Shown here: positions 1 to 6,997 of the stretch, piece by piece
Numbering within the stretch: the first letter of the stretch is position 1
Layout: each line of letters opens with the position of its first letter
Assembly: GCA_041623475.1 (NCBI GenBank)
Contig: JBFJWU010000078.1
Span: 1-11,434 of the forward strand
Source of the DNA: JBFJWU01 sp041623475 [NCBI: bacterium]
GTDB lineage: Bacteria; J088
Length of the DNA stretch: 11,434 nucleotides
Direction: 5' to 3'
Program-made: the position numbers and the translations under genes
The notes under the pieces: generated by a model
Database searches by the model: none
Told to the model about the DNA's origin: nothing
What the model saw: only the letters and a program-made list of their open reading frames with translations

Positions 1-717
1 AAAGCCGATCACAACCAGTCGACCCTCCCAGGCAATGCACCGGGTGCTCTGGTCAAAGACATCCCCACCGACCGGATCATAGATAACGTCCGCGCCTTTG
101 CCACCGGTAATCTCCTTGACCGCTTTGACGAAGTCGTCAGTGGTGTAGTTGATCGCATGGTCGGCGCCGCAGTCCCTGCACACCTGAAGCTTTTCCTCGG
201 TGCCGGCTGTGGCGATGACGGTTGCACCGATTTTTTTGCCGATCTGGATTGCAGCGGTACCGACACCGCCAGCCCCGCCGTGGACCAGCAATGTTTCGCC
301 AGGCGCCAGGCGTCCGCGCAGGACAACCCCGAAATAACTGGTCTGGTAGGTCATCAGGAATGCGGCCGCATCGGCAATCGACATTTCGTCGGGAATCCCA
401 TAAGTCATGTTGTCCAGCGCGGTCATCTTCTCGGCAAACGCCCCAGCCATGTTCATCGTAATGACACGGTCCCCGACCTTGAAGCGACTGCCGTCTCCGG
501 CTTCAAGGACCGTTCCGGCGGCCTCGGTCCCCGGGATAAACGGGGTCGGGACCTTGACCTGGTACTGCCCGGCAATGGACAGGATGTCGGGAAAGTTGAT
601 CCCGGCCGCCCCGATTTCGATAACCGACGACCCGGGGAACGCAGTTGGATCGTCGACATCCCGCCACTCCAGAACATCGTTGAAGTGCCCGTAACGGGTG
701 GCCTGCCAGGCCTTCAT
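1..717 (-). CDS. NADPH:quinone oxidoreductase-like MDR protein (partial, C-terminus beyond window)
   Basis: This reading frame runs from an ATG at 717 off the left edge, giving 239 residues without a stop; I translated it by hand. It is a zinc-independent medium-chain dehydrogenase/reductase of the quinone reductase type, expected to transfer hydride from NADPH to a quinone or enone-like acceptor in the cytoplasm. The N-terminal GroES-like part carries AAGINFPDIL (residues 37-46) and PFIPGTEAAGTV (59-70), both typical of this family. The Rossmann part opens with VHGGAGGVGTAA (145-156). No structural zinc-binding cysteine cluster is visible. Full-length relatives have about 320-330 residues, so roughly a quarter is missing. 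The start lies 24 bases after the stop of the hydrolase gene and is preceded only by a weak GGA, so it is probably the last visible member of the TetR-led transcript. The true substrate cannot be read from the sequence. Confidence 0.9.
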   Translation of the reverse strand, partial: MKAWQATRYGHFNDVLEWRDVDDPTAFPGSSVIEIGAAGINFPDILSIAGQYQVKVPTPFIPGTEAAGTVLEAGDGSRFKVGDRVITMNMAGAFAEKMTALDNMTYGIPDEMSIADAAAFLMTYQTSYFGVVLRGRLAPGETLLVHGGAGGVGTAAIQIGKKIGATVIATAGTEEKLQVCRDCGADHAINYTTDDFVKAVKEITGGKGADVIYDPVGGDVFDQSTRCIAWEGRLVVIGF

Positions 718-741
718 CGTTGTGGTCCGTTCGCCAGGCCC

Positions 742-1590
742 TCAGGACGCGAGGAAGTCATTGATTACCCTTTCAGATTCTTCGTGATGGGAATCCCAGA
801 AGACGTGCCCGGCACCGGTGATCGTGTGGAGCACGGCGGGTGTAATCTTGTCGGCGATCATGACACCGTTTTCGTGGGGCAGCAGTATGTCAGCGTCACC
901 GTGGACAACCAGGGTTTCGATACTGATTGCGTCCAAATCCCCGGAAACATCGAACTGCATGATCGCGCCCATCTGTTTCATAAAGCCTTTGGTCGGACGG
1001 CGGTAGGCCAACGTAAAGTCAACCAAAGCCTCGACTCGATCAGGGTCGCTGTCCAGCCAGTCCGGTGGATAGTTGATTGACTGGAGCTCGCGGGTAAATT
1101 CGCGAACATCTGTACCGGGCTGATAGGAGAACCGGGCGAGAACGTCGGCATCAGCACTGACCGATGACTTGCCACCGTGGGTGGTGCAGCCCAGGACCAG
1201 TCGCCTGATTCGGTCCGGTGCGATCAGGGCCAATGTCTGGGAAATCATGCCGCCCATGGAAATTCCCAGAAGATTAAATGAATCCCAGCCGACATCGTCA
1301 GCAATGGCCAGTGTGTCACGTGCCATGTCTTCGATTGTCCACGGGGCTTCCGGCACGTCACTTTCGCCCATCCCCCGGTTGTCAATGACGATCGTCGGCC
1401 GACGTTCTGCAAGCGTCGTTGCCAGCCGTCGCCAGTCTTCCTTGACGCCCGTCAGTCCCATGACCATCACCAGCGGCGGACCGTCCCGATCGGCGCCCAG
1501 CATCTGCCAGGCAACCTGCACATTGTCTCGTACGGTTTTTCGAGTCTCTGCGGTCCAGGGCGGAACTGCGAAAGTGGAATCAACGGTCAT
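742..1590 (-). CDS. alpha/beta hydrolase
   Basis: A 282-residue alpha/beta-hydrolase-fold protein, probably a cytoplasmic esterase or related hydrolase of unknown substrate. The nucleophile elbow GISMGG places the catalytic serine at residue 111. HGDAD (230-234) supplies the likely acid, Asp232 or Asp234, and GAGH the histidine at 262. The oxyanion region precedes them as MGLTG (44-48), and VIDNRGMGESD (68-78) is the usual strand-loop. I prefer the ATG at 1590 over an in-frame ATG at 1629: an AAGGA lies 8 bases upstream of it, it sits one base after the dciA stop at 1592, and the longer form would add a low-complexity 13-residue tail overlapping dciA. The tight spacing implies translational coupling with dciA. 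The order of triad residues and the length are normal. The family is too broad to assign a substrate, although an ester, lactone or haloalkane are all possible. Confidence 0.9.
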   Translation of the reverse strand: MTVDSTFAVPPWTAETRKTVRDNVQVAWQMLGADRDGPPLVMVMGLTGVKEDWRRLATTLAERRPTIVIDNRGMGESDVPEAPWTIEDMARDTLAIADDVGWDSFNLLGISMGGMISQTLALIAPDRIRRLVLGCTTHGGKSSVSADADVLARFSYQPGTDVREFTRELQSINYPPDWLDSDPDRVEALVDFTLAYRRPTKGFMKQMGAIMQFDVSGDLDAISIETLVVHGDADILLPHENGVMIADKITPAVLHTITGAGHVFWDSHHEESERVINDFLAS

Positions 1591-1591
1591 C

Positions 1592-2089
1592 TCATCGTTC
1601 CTTGTTTGATTGGTCTTGGAGCCGCTCAAACGCGGCCTTCAGGTGGGGGTTACGGACGGCGCTGACTGCGTCATGTGCCAGGTCAACCGGTGGTCGTTCG
1701 GGCGACGGGCGGGGTGGATTGATTTCTGGCGGTGGTGGCTGCGGATGGACATACTCGCAACGAATCCGGGTCGCCCCCAGATCCGGCAACAGGTCACGCA
1801 GGCGTTCCAGGATATCGCGGGACAGGAACTCGATTTCCTGGATCCAGATTGTATCGGTGACACCGATAATCAGGTATTGTCCTTCTGTCCGCAGTGGTGC
1901 AGTCCGACTGGCCAGTTGTTCGCCGACGGCCGTCTGCCAGGCTGCCAGGACGCGACGTGCGGACTGAACCTGCTGACCGACACCGCACCGTCGATCATCA
2001 AGGATGTCCGTGACAATTCGTGGTGTCCGGGCCAGGGGCCGGGTACGTGGCCGGTTCCAACGGTTGGATTTGTTCGTGGGGGACTTCAC
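1592..2089 (-). CDS. dciA: DciA (DUF721) family replicative-helicase loader
   Basis: A 165-residue protein that I assign to the DciA/DUF721 family. Established members load the replicative helicase DnaB in bacteria that lack DnaC. The core runs from about residue 25 to 112 and has the family pattern: an N-terminal helix, the AAWQTAVG stretch (49-56), an APLR turn (64-67), a strand written as QYLIIGVTD (71-79), then WIQEIEFLSRDIL (82-94). A proline-rich linker (about 117-134) and a terminal helix containing LKAAFERLQ follow. The start is a GTG at 2089 with only a weak upstream TAGG; no in-frame ATG exists nearby, so the start is less certain than the family. The gene lies 41 bases after the TetR gene and directly abuts the hydrolase. 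A replication gene in this company is unusual. Assignment rests on pattern recognition, not a profile search. Confidence 0.75.
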   Translation of the reverse strand: MKSPTNKSNRWNRPRTRPLARTPRIVTDILDDRRCGVGQQVQSARRVLAAWQTAVGEQLASRTAPLRTEGQYLIIGVTDTIWIQEIEFLSRDILERLRDLLPDLGATRIRCEYVHPQPPPPEINPPRPSPERPPVDLAHDAVSAVRNPHLKAAFERLQDQSNKER

Positions 2090-2130
2090 AGCCTATATGC
2101 TACAGGCTCTTGACAAAGGGACGGTAATGG

Positions 2131-2736
2131 TCAGGCCAAGTCCTTCTGGGTCACAAACGGGCGGACCAGTTCGCGCATGGCCTGGGCATCGACCTGATCC
2201 AGTACGCCCAGCCGTTGGGCCAGCGAGTACAGCTGGTACATCCCCACCAGCAGCCAGCTGATCAATTCGGGGCGGACATCGCTGCGCAGGACTCCGCGGT
2301 CCTGGCCGCGCTTCAATGCCCGGGTGAGCAGTTCGACGTTGCGTTCAATCATCTTGCGGGTCGCCGCGCGAATCTTTTTGTCTTCCAGCTCCGCCAGGAT
2401 CACCAGGCCAAAACGATTAATTTCGGGCTTGGTTCCCAGCAACGTTCCCAATTGGGCAAACAGCGACTGTGCCGTTTCCTGCGGGTCCAGTTCATCGCCG
2501 GACAGGATCGCCTGCAGGCCATCGTATACGCGATCGCCAAACGAATCGATACAGGCAATCAGCAGCGCCTGCTTGCTGGGAAAATGCTGGTACAGGAGCG
2601 CCTCGCTGACCCCCGCCGCCTTGGCCAGTTCGCTGGTCGTAGCATTGTGGTAGCCCAGCCTGCCGAATATCGCGGTCGCCTGGCTGAGAATCACGTCCCG
2701 CCGGTCTTCACGGCTCATGCGCTTTTTCTCGGTCAC
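2131..2736 (-). CDS. TetR/AcrR family transcriptional regulator
   Basis: A 201-residue TetR-family repressor. The DNA-binding head is clear: RRDVILSQATAIF (12-24), then GYHNATTSELAKAAGVSEAL (28-47) and LYQHFPSKQALL (48-59), the classic helix-turn-helix with its YxHFxSKxxL ending. The rest (about 60-201) is the divergent helical ligand-binding and dimerisation domain, with KPEINRFGLVILAELEDKK near residue 105 resembling regulators of lipid metabolism, which is only suggestive. The start is GTG at 2736 with a good GGAGG eight bases upstream. A perfect TATAAT and an 18-bp palindrome lie just before the gene, so autorepression is very likely. A near-copy of the palindrome stands before the acyl-CoA dehydrogenase at 8502, so I infer a role in controlling acyl-CoA catabolism. 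The inducer is unknown; an acyl-CoA is the obvious candidate. Confidence 0.93.
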   Translation of the reverse strand: MTEKKRMSREDRRDVILSQATAIFGRLGYHNATTSELAKAAGVSEALLYQHFPSKQALLIACIDSFGDRVYDGLQAILSGDELDPQETAQSLFAQLGTLLGTKPEINRFGLVILAELEDKKIRAATRKMIERNVELLTRALKRGQDRGVLRSDVRPELISWLLVGMYQLYSLAQRLGVLDQVDAQAMRELVRPFVTQKDLA

Positions 2737-2753
2737 TGTCCCGTCCTCCAGAG

Positions 2754-2771
2754 TAAGTGAGCGCTCACTTA
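2754..2771. promoter_or_regulatory. TetR operator, 18-bp perfect palindrome
   Basis: TAAGTGAGCGCTCACTTA is its own reverse complement over all 18 bases. It begins immediately downstream of, and shares one base with, the minus-strand -10 box of the TetR gene, so it covers the expected transcription start. Size, symmetry and position fit an autoregulatory TetR-family operator. Bound protein would block this promoter and could also influence the divergent gene at 2830. Confidence 0.85.
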
Positions 2772-2799
2772 TTATAGCGTGCCCGTTGGTGGCTTGCGA
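2771..2799 (-). promoter_or_regulatory. promoter of the TetR-led operon
   Basis: Read on the minus strand, a perfect TATAAT lies at 2776-2771 and a poor -35 hexamer, TCGCAA, stands 17 bases further upstream. The predicted start of transcription is near 2764, inside the palindrome, giving a leader of about 28 nucleotides with a GGAGG before the GTG at 2736. The -10 box is strong evidence; the -35 is weak. Confidence 0.7.
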
Positions 2800-2829
2800 T
2801 GGCGGGTCTGATTTTGCTGCAGGGCTACA

Positions 2830-4020
2830 ATGACTAGCATGTCAGTCGCACGATTTCGAATCGGTTTGCCGATAGTGCTGGGTGTTTGCCTGGCCGCCGA
2901 TGTTTTTGTCGCGGATCTTGGCACGCAGCTTGAAATTTCGCCGCAAACGGTTGACGTCAACGAAAAGTCGGACCTTGGTATCGAGGTCTACAACGCCGGA
3001 CCCGGTGACGTAACCGACGTCGCGTTTACCGTTCAGTTTGATGCAGATGTGGCTTACGACGCGGCGGTGACCCTGACTAGTGCAGACTGCAGCAGTTCGG
3101 GGTCGGTTTCAGCAGGCATTGTCGTCCAGTGCGCATTCCACGACACAGTGTCCAGCGGCGTCACGGCCCAGACGATCCTGTTCGTTCGCCCATTGACCTC
3201 CGGCGTGTTCAGTTTTTCAGCACAGGCAACCGGCACCTTGACCGACCCGACACCGGCAGATAACTCGGCATCAGTGACGTTGACCGCAAACGATGTGCCG
3301 ACCCAATTGCCGGACGTCAATGATCCGGTTGTGCCGAAAGCCATCCTGACGATTGCACCGGGTGCCCTGCTGCTAACCAGCGTAACCTTGTCCCCGGGAC
3401 AGCTGAGTGTTCCGATGGTTCAGTTTGACCTGGCTCGCAGCGGACCGGCGACCGCACCGGTAGAACTGACCGGAATGGTCTTGCAGCGAAATGGTTCGGC
3501 ATCGGTATCCAGCGACGTTGCCAATGTCCGGGTCATCCTGGACCTGGATGGGGATGCTCTGCTGGACGACAACGAGCGGGTCCTGGCTGAAGCTGCCTGG
3601 GACGCGGATGAACAACTGCGCCTGGCCCTGGATCCGCTGGCCGTCAGTGCAGTGACCGACCATACCCTGGTCGTGCTGTACGATTTTGCGGACGACATCG
3701 AATTTGAGCAGACCGCTGATGGTTGTATCGTTGCCAATGCAGGCGGGCCGTTGGCGATCGCAATGCTATGGCCTGTGCCCGTGGTCCTTGTCTTTGGGCG
3801 GCGTCGCAGGTGGCGGCAGTTTGGCGCGGTAACCCTGGTTGCGGCAATCGGGTGGTCATGTGGCACGGGGACGTGCCAGGTTCCGGCTAACCCGGTCAAG
3901 AACTACCAGGTCCGCGTCGTCGAACTGATGACTGACGCCGACACGGGCCAGGCCAATGTGCAGGTCAGTGGATTGCCGATTGACGGACGATTTATCCTGA
4001 TTCGACCGACTGCCCGTTAG
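2830..4020 (+). CDS. secreted DUF11-like protein with sorting-like anchor and extra C-terminal segment
   Basis: A 396-residue protein of unknown function. The N-terminus (SVARFRIGLPIVLGVCLAAD, 5-24) looks like a signal peptide. Residues about 28-153 resemble a DUF11/CARDB-like beta-sandwich: YNAGPGDVTDVAFTVQF (54-70), two cysteines (87, 101) and the closing DPTPADNSASVTL (139-151). A second module (about 170-290) holds an acidic loop, DLDGDALLDDNE (238-249), that could bind calcium. The tail has Cys299, Gly-Gly (305-306), a hydrophobic run (307-322) and RRRRWR (324-329), as in GlyGly-CTERM or MYXO-CTERM type anchors. Such a domain should end there, but 67 residues follow, with a second hydrophobic run (331-342), Cys344 and a small beta-rich end. 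ATG at 2830 has AGGG upstream; ATG at 2839 is a possible alternative start. The gene stands alone, divergent from the TetR gene and convergent with the sulfur cluster. Confidence 0.8.
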   Translation: MTSMSVARFRIGLPIVLGVCLAADVFVADLGTQLEISPQTVDVNEKSDLGIEVYNAGPGDVTDVAFTVQFDADVAYDAAVTLTSADCSSSGSVSAGIVVQCAFHDTVSSGVTAQTILFVRPLTSGVFSFSAQATGTLTDPTPADNSASVTLTANDVPTQLPDVNDPVVPKAILTIAPGALLLTSVTLSPGQLSVPMVQFDLARSGPATAPVELTGMVLQRNGSASVSSDVANVRVILDLDGDALLDDNERVLAEAAWDADEQLRLALDPLAVSAVTDHTLVVLYDFADDIEFEQTADGCIVANAGGPLAIAMLWPVPVVLVFGRRRRWRQFGAVTLVAAIGWSCGTGTCQVPANPVKNYQVRVVELMTDADTGQANVQVSGLPIDGRFILIRPTAR

Positions 4021-4040
4021 AGCCCAGGCACCAGACGGGT

Positions 4041-4622
4041 TCAGGCAGCCAGTTTCCCGGACAGTTCGGCCGCCGCCAGGCTGCCACCGTTGACCTGAAT
4101 CGCCAGCCGGTCGCCGGAATGATTGCTGACCCGTTCCAGCTGAATGTCGGATCCCAGCACCTCACCCGCGACTTTTTCCAGGATTGGCGCTATCTGGCCA
4201 AAGGCATCGTCGGTATTGGGCAGTCGCAGGCGATCATTGCTGAGAAACACGAACGAACCTGCATCAAACTGGAGCCCCGTTGCACGTTCATCCTTTTCCA
4301 GCAGGCTCATAAAGGCCGCGCAGGATTTCAGGGTCAGCCGCAGCCGGTTTTCCAGGCTGTCGCCGTGGGGCCGTTTACGCTGGGCCATCAATCCCAGCGG
4401 ACCTTCGCTGCGATCCATCGAGTAGTTCAATTCGTGACAGACCAACATCATCCCCGGGCCTTCCGGCACGTGACGGTAGTCGGCGATGTCGATCAGGATT
4501 TCGTCCAGTTCCTGCTTGCGAATCCAGTCCTGGAAAATCTCGATGTAGGTCTCGTCGGCCAGGTCGTCGCCGCTGGTGGCGAAAAACTTGATACAGTAGT
4601 TTTGCAGGTCGTTCAAATTCAT
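4041..4622 (-). CDS. conserved-looking protein of unknown function linked to the sulfite/nitrite reductase
   Basis: A 193-residue soluble protein with no signal peptide, membrane segment or metal-binding cysteine motif. I do not recognise a named family. The most distinctive stretch is IDIADYRHVPEGPGM (residues 44-58), followed closely by CHELNYSMD (62-70), GPLGLMAQRKRP (74-85) and FLSNDRLRLPNTDDAF (about 126-141). These look like conserved blocks, and I have a memory of similar uncharacterised proteins in several phyla that I cannot confirm here. The start at 4622 is favoured by GAGGA six bases upstream; the frame is open upstream to 4880 but that part overlaps the reductase gene. The gene follows the reductase by 19 bases, so it is almost certainly co-transcribed and may assist the reductase or sulfur transfer. 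It ends 20 bases from the convergent secreted-protein gene. Confidence 0.8.
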   Translation of the reverse strand: MNLNDLQNYCIKFFATSGDDLADETYIEIFQDWIRKQELDEILIDIADYRHVPEGPGMMLVCHELNYSMDRSEGPLGLMAQRKRPHGDSLENRLRLTLKSCAAFMSLLEKDERATGLQFDAGSFVFLSNDRLRLPNTDDAFGQIAPILEKVAGEVLGSDIQLERVSNHSGDRLAIQVNGGSLAAAELSGKLAA

Positions 4623-4641
4623 CAGGTATCCTCTTTCAGGC

Positions 4642-6915
4642 TCAGGCTGCGCCAGCGGACTCGGCCAGTCGAGCGTGGCACGCGACCGCTGCTTCGATAA
4701 ACAGCTGTGCTTCTTCGATCCGTTGCTTTGCCAGGTCACGGTTAGGTGCATCGGTATGTTCTTCGTGCGCCGTAAACAGGTATTGGCCAAACTTGCCTTT
4801 GGCATAGGGGTCAAAAAAGACTTCGGTATCAAAGAACAGTTTCTTGAAGCTGGCAATGATCGCATCTGCGTCGTCAGCAATATCCGGGTCCTGCATTTTG
4901 ATCAGGCCCTGGGCGGCGCTGAGCATGGCCTTGAGCGCCAGTTCGTACGCCTCACGGATATCGGCATCGCCCTGCTGCTCATCCAGCAGGACCTGGGCGT
5001 CAAATACTTCGCTTTCCGCTTCGGCAATGCTGAAGTCGGTTAATGTGACGACCTCGCCGGCGCATTCGCCGACGCCGATGTCACCGATCGTGTACTCGCG
5101 GCTGTCCGCCCAGTCCGTATAGTAGGATTTGTCTTCTTCGTAGGACGGCACCGCAGTCAGGTCCTTCAGCCGTTCTTTGACATCTTTCTTGCCCAGGCGC
5201 TGCATGGTTTCGCGGAATTTCTCGGTGCCCTGGCGTTCGGCGCGGTAGATCTCCAGCAGACGGTCCAGGACTGACGGAATGCCCTTGGATGGATAGGCAC
5301 CCAGCGGCATTCCGTAGGACGCGCCGTTGTTGGACCATTCGCCGCCGAGGACCAGCTGGAAATGGGGAACGCGGTAGCCGCCGACGGTCCGGCTGTTGCC
5401 GTAAAAGCCGATGTCGGACACGTGGTGCTGGCCGCAGCTGTTAAAGCAGCCGCTGACCTTGACACGCATATCCTTGACATCGTCCTGGAACTGCAGGCCA
5501 CGTTCAGCCAGCAGCGGCCCCAGTTCGCCAGCCAGTCCACGTGACGCCGAGATGCCCAGCTTGCAGGTATCAGTGCCCGGGCAGCTGGTCACGTCGACGA
5601 TCGATTCGCCGCCGTTGGCCGCCAGGTTGATCTTGTCCAGTGCGACAAACAGTGCCGGCAGGTCCGCGTCATGGACCCAGCGAATGAACAGGTTCTGCTC
5701 GACCGTCGCGCGCATGATCGGGCTGGCATAGCGACGGACGACGTCCGACAGGCGGCGGGCCTGCTGGGACGTGATATCGCCCAGGGGCAGCGCAATTGTC
5801 ACGGCAGAAAAACCGTCCTGTCGTTGTTTGTAGACGTTGGTTGACTTCCATTGTTCGAACGCTTCGCCCGGATCGTCGACAACATCGCCGCTTGGCTGTG
5901 GTGGGTATTCCTCGGCGTAGTCCCGCGCTTCGGGCAGCCAGTCTGTCCAGGCTGCTTCGGATTCCAGCTTGTCCCGTTCTTCCAGGACCAGGCGGCGAAA
6001 CTCGTCGATGCCCAGCTTGGCAACCAGGAATTTGATCCTGGCCTTGTTACGGTTCTTCTTTTCGCCCAGGCGTGCGTAGACCCTGCTGATTGCCTGGGAC
6101 AGCGGGATTACCTCGGATTCGGGAATAAATTCGTCAAACAGTTTGGCGTCGTGGGGGATGGCACCCAGGCCGCCGCCGACCCACAGTTCGAACCCACGGA
6201 CCGTTTCGCCGTTTTCTTCGCGAGTCTGGGCAACCAGACCCAGATCGTGCATGTTGACCAGGCCACAGGCGTGCTGTTTGCAGCCGGAAAATGCCGGTTT
6301 GAATTTGCGGCCAAAGTCCTGGACATCGCGGTGGCCCATAAAGTGCCAGGCCGTTTTCTCGGCATAGGACGTGACGTCAAACGCTTCGTCCCGGCAGATC
6401 CCGGCCCGGGGGCAGGCCGTAATATTCCGCCACGAGTTGCCACAGGCTTCGCGGGTTGTAATCTCGACAGCGGCCAGCCGACGGTGCATGTCCGGGGTGT
6501 CTTCGATATCGCAGAAATGCAGCTGGATATCCTGACGGGTGGTGATGTGCAGGATGCCATCCGAGTACTCCTCGGCCAGATCTGCAAGGACATCCATCTG
6601 GTCGGTCGAAACCTTGCCGCCGGGCAACTTGATGCGTTGCATCCCCGGCGCCTGGTAAAACGTGTCCGGCCCTTTGGTCAGGTCACTGGGAAAGGGAATC
6701 GTCTGGCTTTTTTCGCCGTCGTGGCGAAAGCCGTTGTCGTACCGCTGGCCATAGGCACCACGGCGCAGGCGCAGTTCGGCAAATACCTTTTCGTCCAGTT
6801 TGCTGTCCTTGCGCAATTCCATTTGCGTTTCGAACAGGTCAATTTCCTCTGCCATTACATCTGGAACGGCATCGCCCAGCAGGTCTTTCCAACTGGACCG
6901 GTCGTGATCGGCCAT
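4642..6915 (-). CDS. sir: siroheme [4Fe-4S] nitrite/sulfite reductase with C-terminal helical extension
   Basis: A 757-residue hemoprotein reductase that carries out the six-electron reduction of sulfite to sulfide or nitrite to ammonia, usually with ferredoxin. The two-fold repeated architecture is visible: a first ferredoxin-like/siroheme half with HITTRQDIQLHF (123-134), NSWRNITACPRAG (160-172) and the Lys-Phe-Lys of RKFKPAFSGC (203-212), and a second half with the cluster/siroheme cysteines in CPGTDTC (Cys445, Cys451) and CFNSC (Cys490, Cys494). All four ligands are intact. Members commonly have about 550-600 residues; here about 150 extra residues (from about 605) form a mostly helical tail that looks HEPN-like. 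ATG at 6915 has AGGG nine bases upstream and begins MADHDRSSWKDLLGD; the open frame up to 7053 is rejected. Sulfite is favoured over nitrite because the neighbour is a sulfur-activating enzyme and no nitrate gene is present. Confidence 0.93.
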   Translation of the reverse strand: MADHDRSSWKDLLGDAVPDVMAEEIDLFETQMELRKDSKLDEKVFAELRLRRGAYGQRYDNGFRHDGEKSQTIPFPSDLTKGPDTFYQAPGMQRIKLPGGKVSTDQMDVLADLAEEYSDGILHITTRQDIQLHFCDIEDTPDMHRRLAAVEITTREACGNSWRNITACPRAGICRDEAFDVTSYAEKTAWHFMGHRDVQDFGRKFKPAFSGCKQHACGLVNMHDLGLVAQTREENGETVRGFELWVGGGLGAIPHDAKLFDEFIPESEVIPLSQAISRVYARLGEKKNRNKARIKFLVAKLGIDEFRRLVLEERDKLESEAAWTDWLPEARDYAEEYPPQPSGDVVDDPGEAFEQWKSTNVYKQRQDGFSAVTIALPLGDITSQQARRLSDVVRRYASPIMRATVEQNLFIRWVHDADLPALFVALDKINLAANGGESIVDVTSCPGTDTCKLGISASRGLAGELGPLLAERGLQFQDDVKDMRVKVSGCFNSCGQHHVSDIGFYGNSRTVGGYRVPHFQLVLGGEWSNNGASYGMPLGAYPSKGIPSVLDRLLEIYRAERQGTEKFRETMQRLGKKDVKERLKDLTAVPSYEEDKSYYTDWADSREYTIGDIGVGECAGEVVTLTDFSIAEAESEVFDAQVLLDEQQGDADIREAYELALKAMLSAAQGLIKMQDPDIADDADAIIASFKKLFFDTEVFFDPYAKGKFGQYLFTAHEEHTDAPNRDLAKQRIEEAQLFIEAAVACHARLAESAGAA

Positions 6916-6944
6916 GAATCTTATCCCTTTCTTGCGATAAAACC

Positions 6945-6977
6945 AGAGGCGGGCTTGTTGATAACAGGCCCGCCTCT
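6945..6977 (-). terminator. hairpin between moeB-like gene and reductase, possible terminator/attenuator
   Basis: A perfect 10-bp inverted repeat, AGAGGCGGGC (6945-6954) and GCCCGCCTCT (6968-6977), encloses a 13-nt loop in the 82-bp gap between two minus-strand genes. On the minus strand the stem is followed by GGTTTTAT, a short and imperfect U-tract, so it could be a partial intrinsic terminator that lowers read-through from the ThiF gene into the reductase. The stem is certain; the function is inferred. Confidence 0.55.
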
Positions 6978-6984
6978 TTGTCAA
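6965..6984 (-). promoter_or_regulatory. possible internal promoter for the reductase, overlapping the hairpin
   Basis: On the minus strand a perfect TTGACA at 6984-6979 is followed after 15 bases by an extended -10, TGT plus TATCAA, that falls in the hairpin loop. The -10 hexamer lies at 6963-6958, just past the stated limit of this entry. The spacer is short, which the TGn extension may offset. A transcript from here would carry only the 3' arm of the hairpin. This is a weak prediction. Confidence 0.3.
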
Positions 6985-6997
6985 TGGTTGCGGTTGG

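Noticed and set aside
157-1080. A 307-codon open frame on the plus strand opposite the hydrolase and quinone reductase genes
   Set aside because: It mirrors the reverse strand of two genes with clear motifs, has no recognisable domain and spans their junction.
2215-2760. A 181-codon plus-strand frame opposite the TetR gene
   Set aside because: Antisense shadow; it also crosses the promoter and palindrome of the TetR gene.
2826-2839. TACAAT as a -10 box for a leaderless transcript starting at the ATG at 2839
   Set aside because: No -35 hexamer at a suitable distance; the box overlaps the ATG at 2830, which has an AGGG before it.
4013-4039. Possible bidirectional terminator between the convergent genes at 4020 and 4041
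   Set aside because: Only a 5-bp stem (CCCGT/ACGGG) with a 17-nt loop and no U-tract, so not distinguishable from chance.
4623-4880. An N-terminal extension of the 193-residue protein
   Set aside because: It would overlap the reductase coding sequence, and the ATG at 4622 has a well-placed GAGGA.
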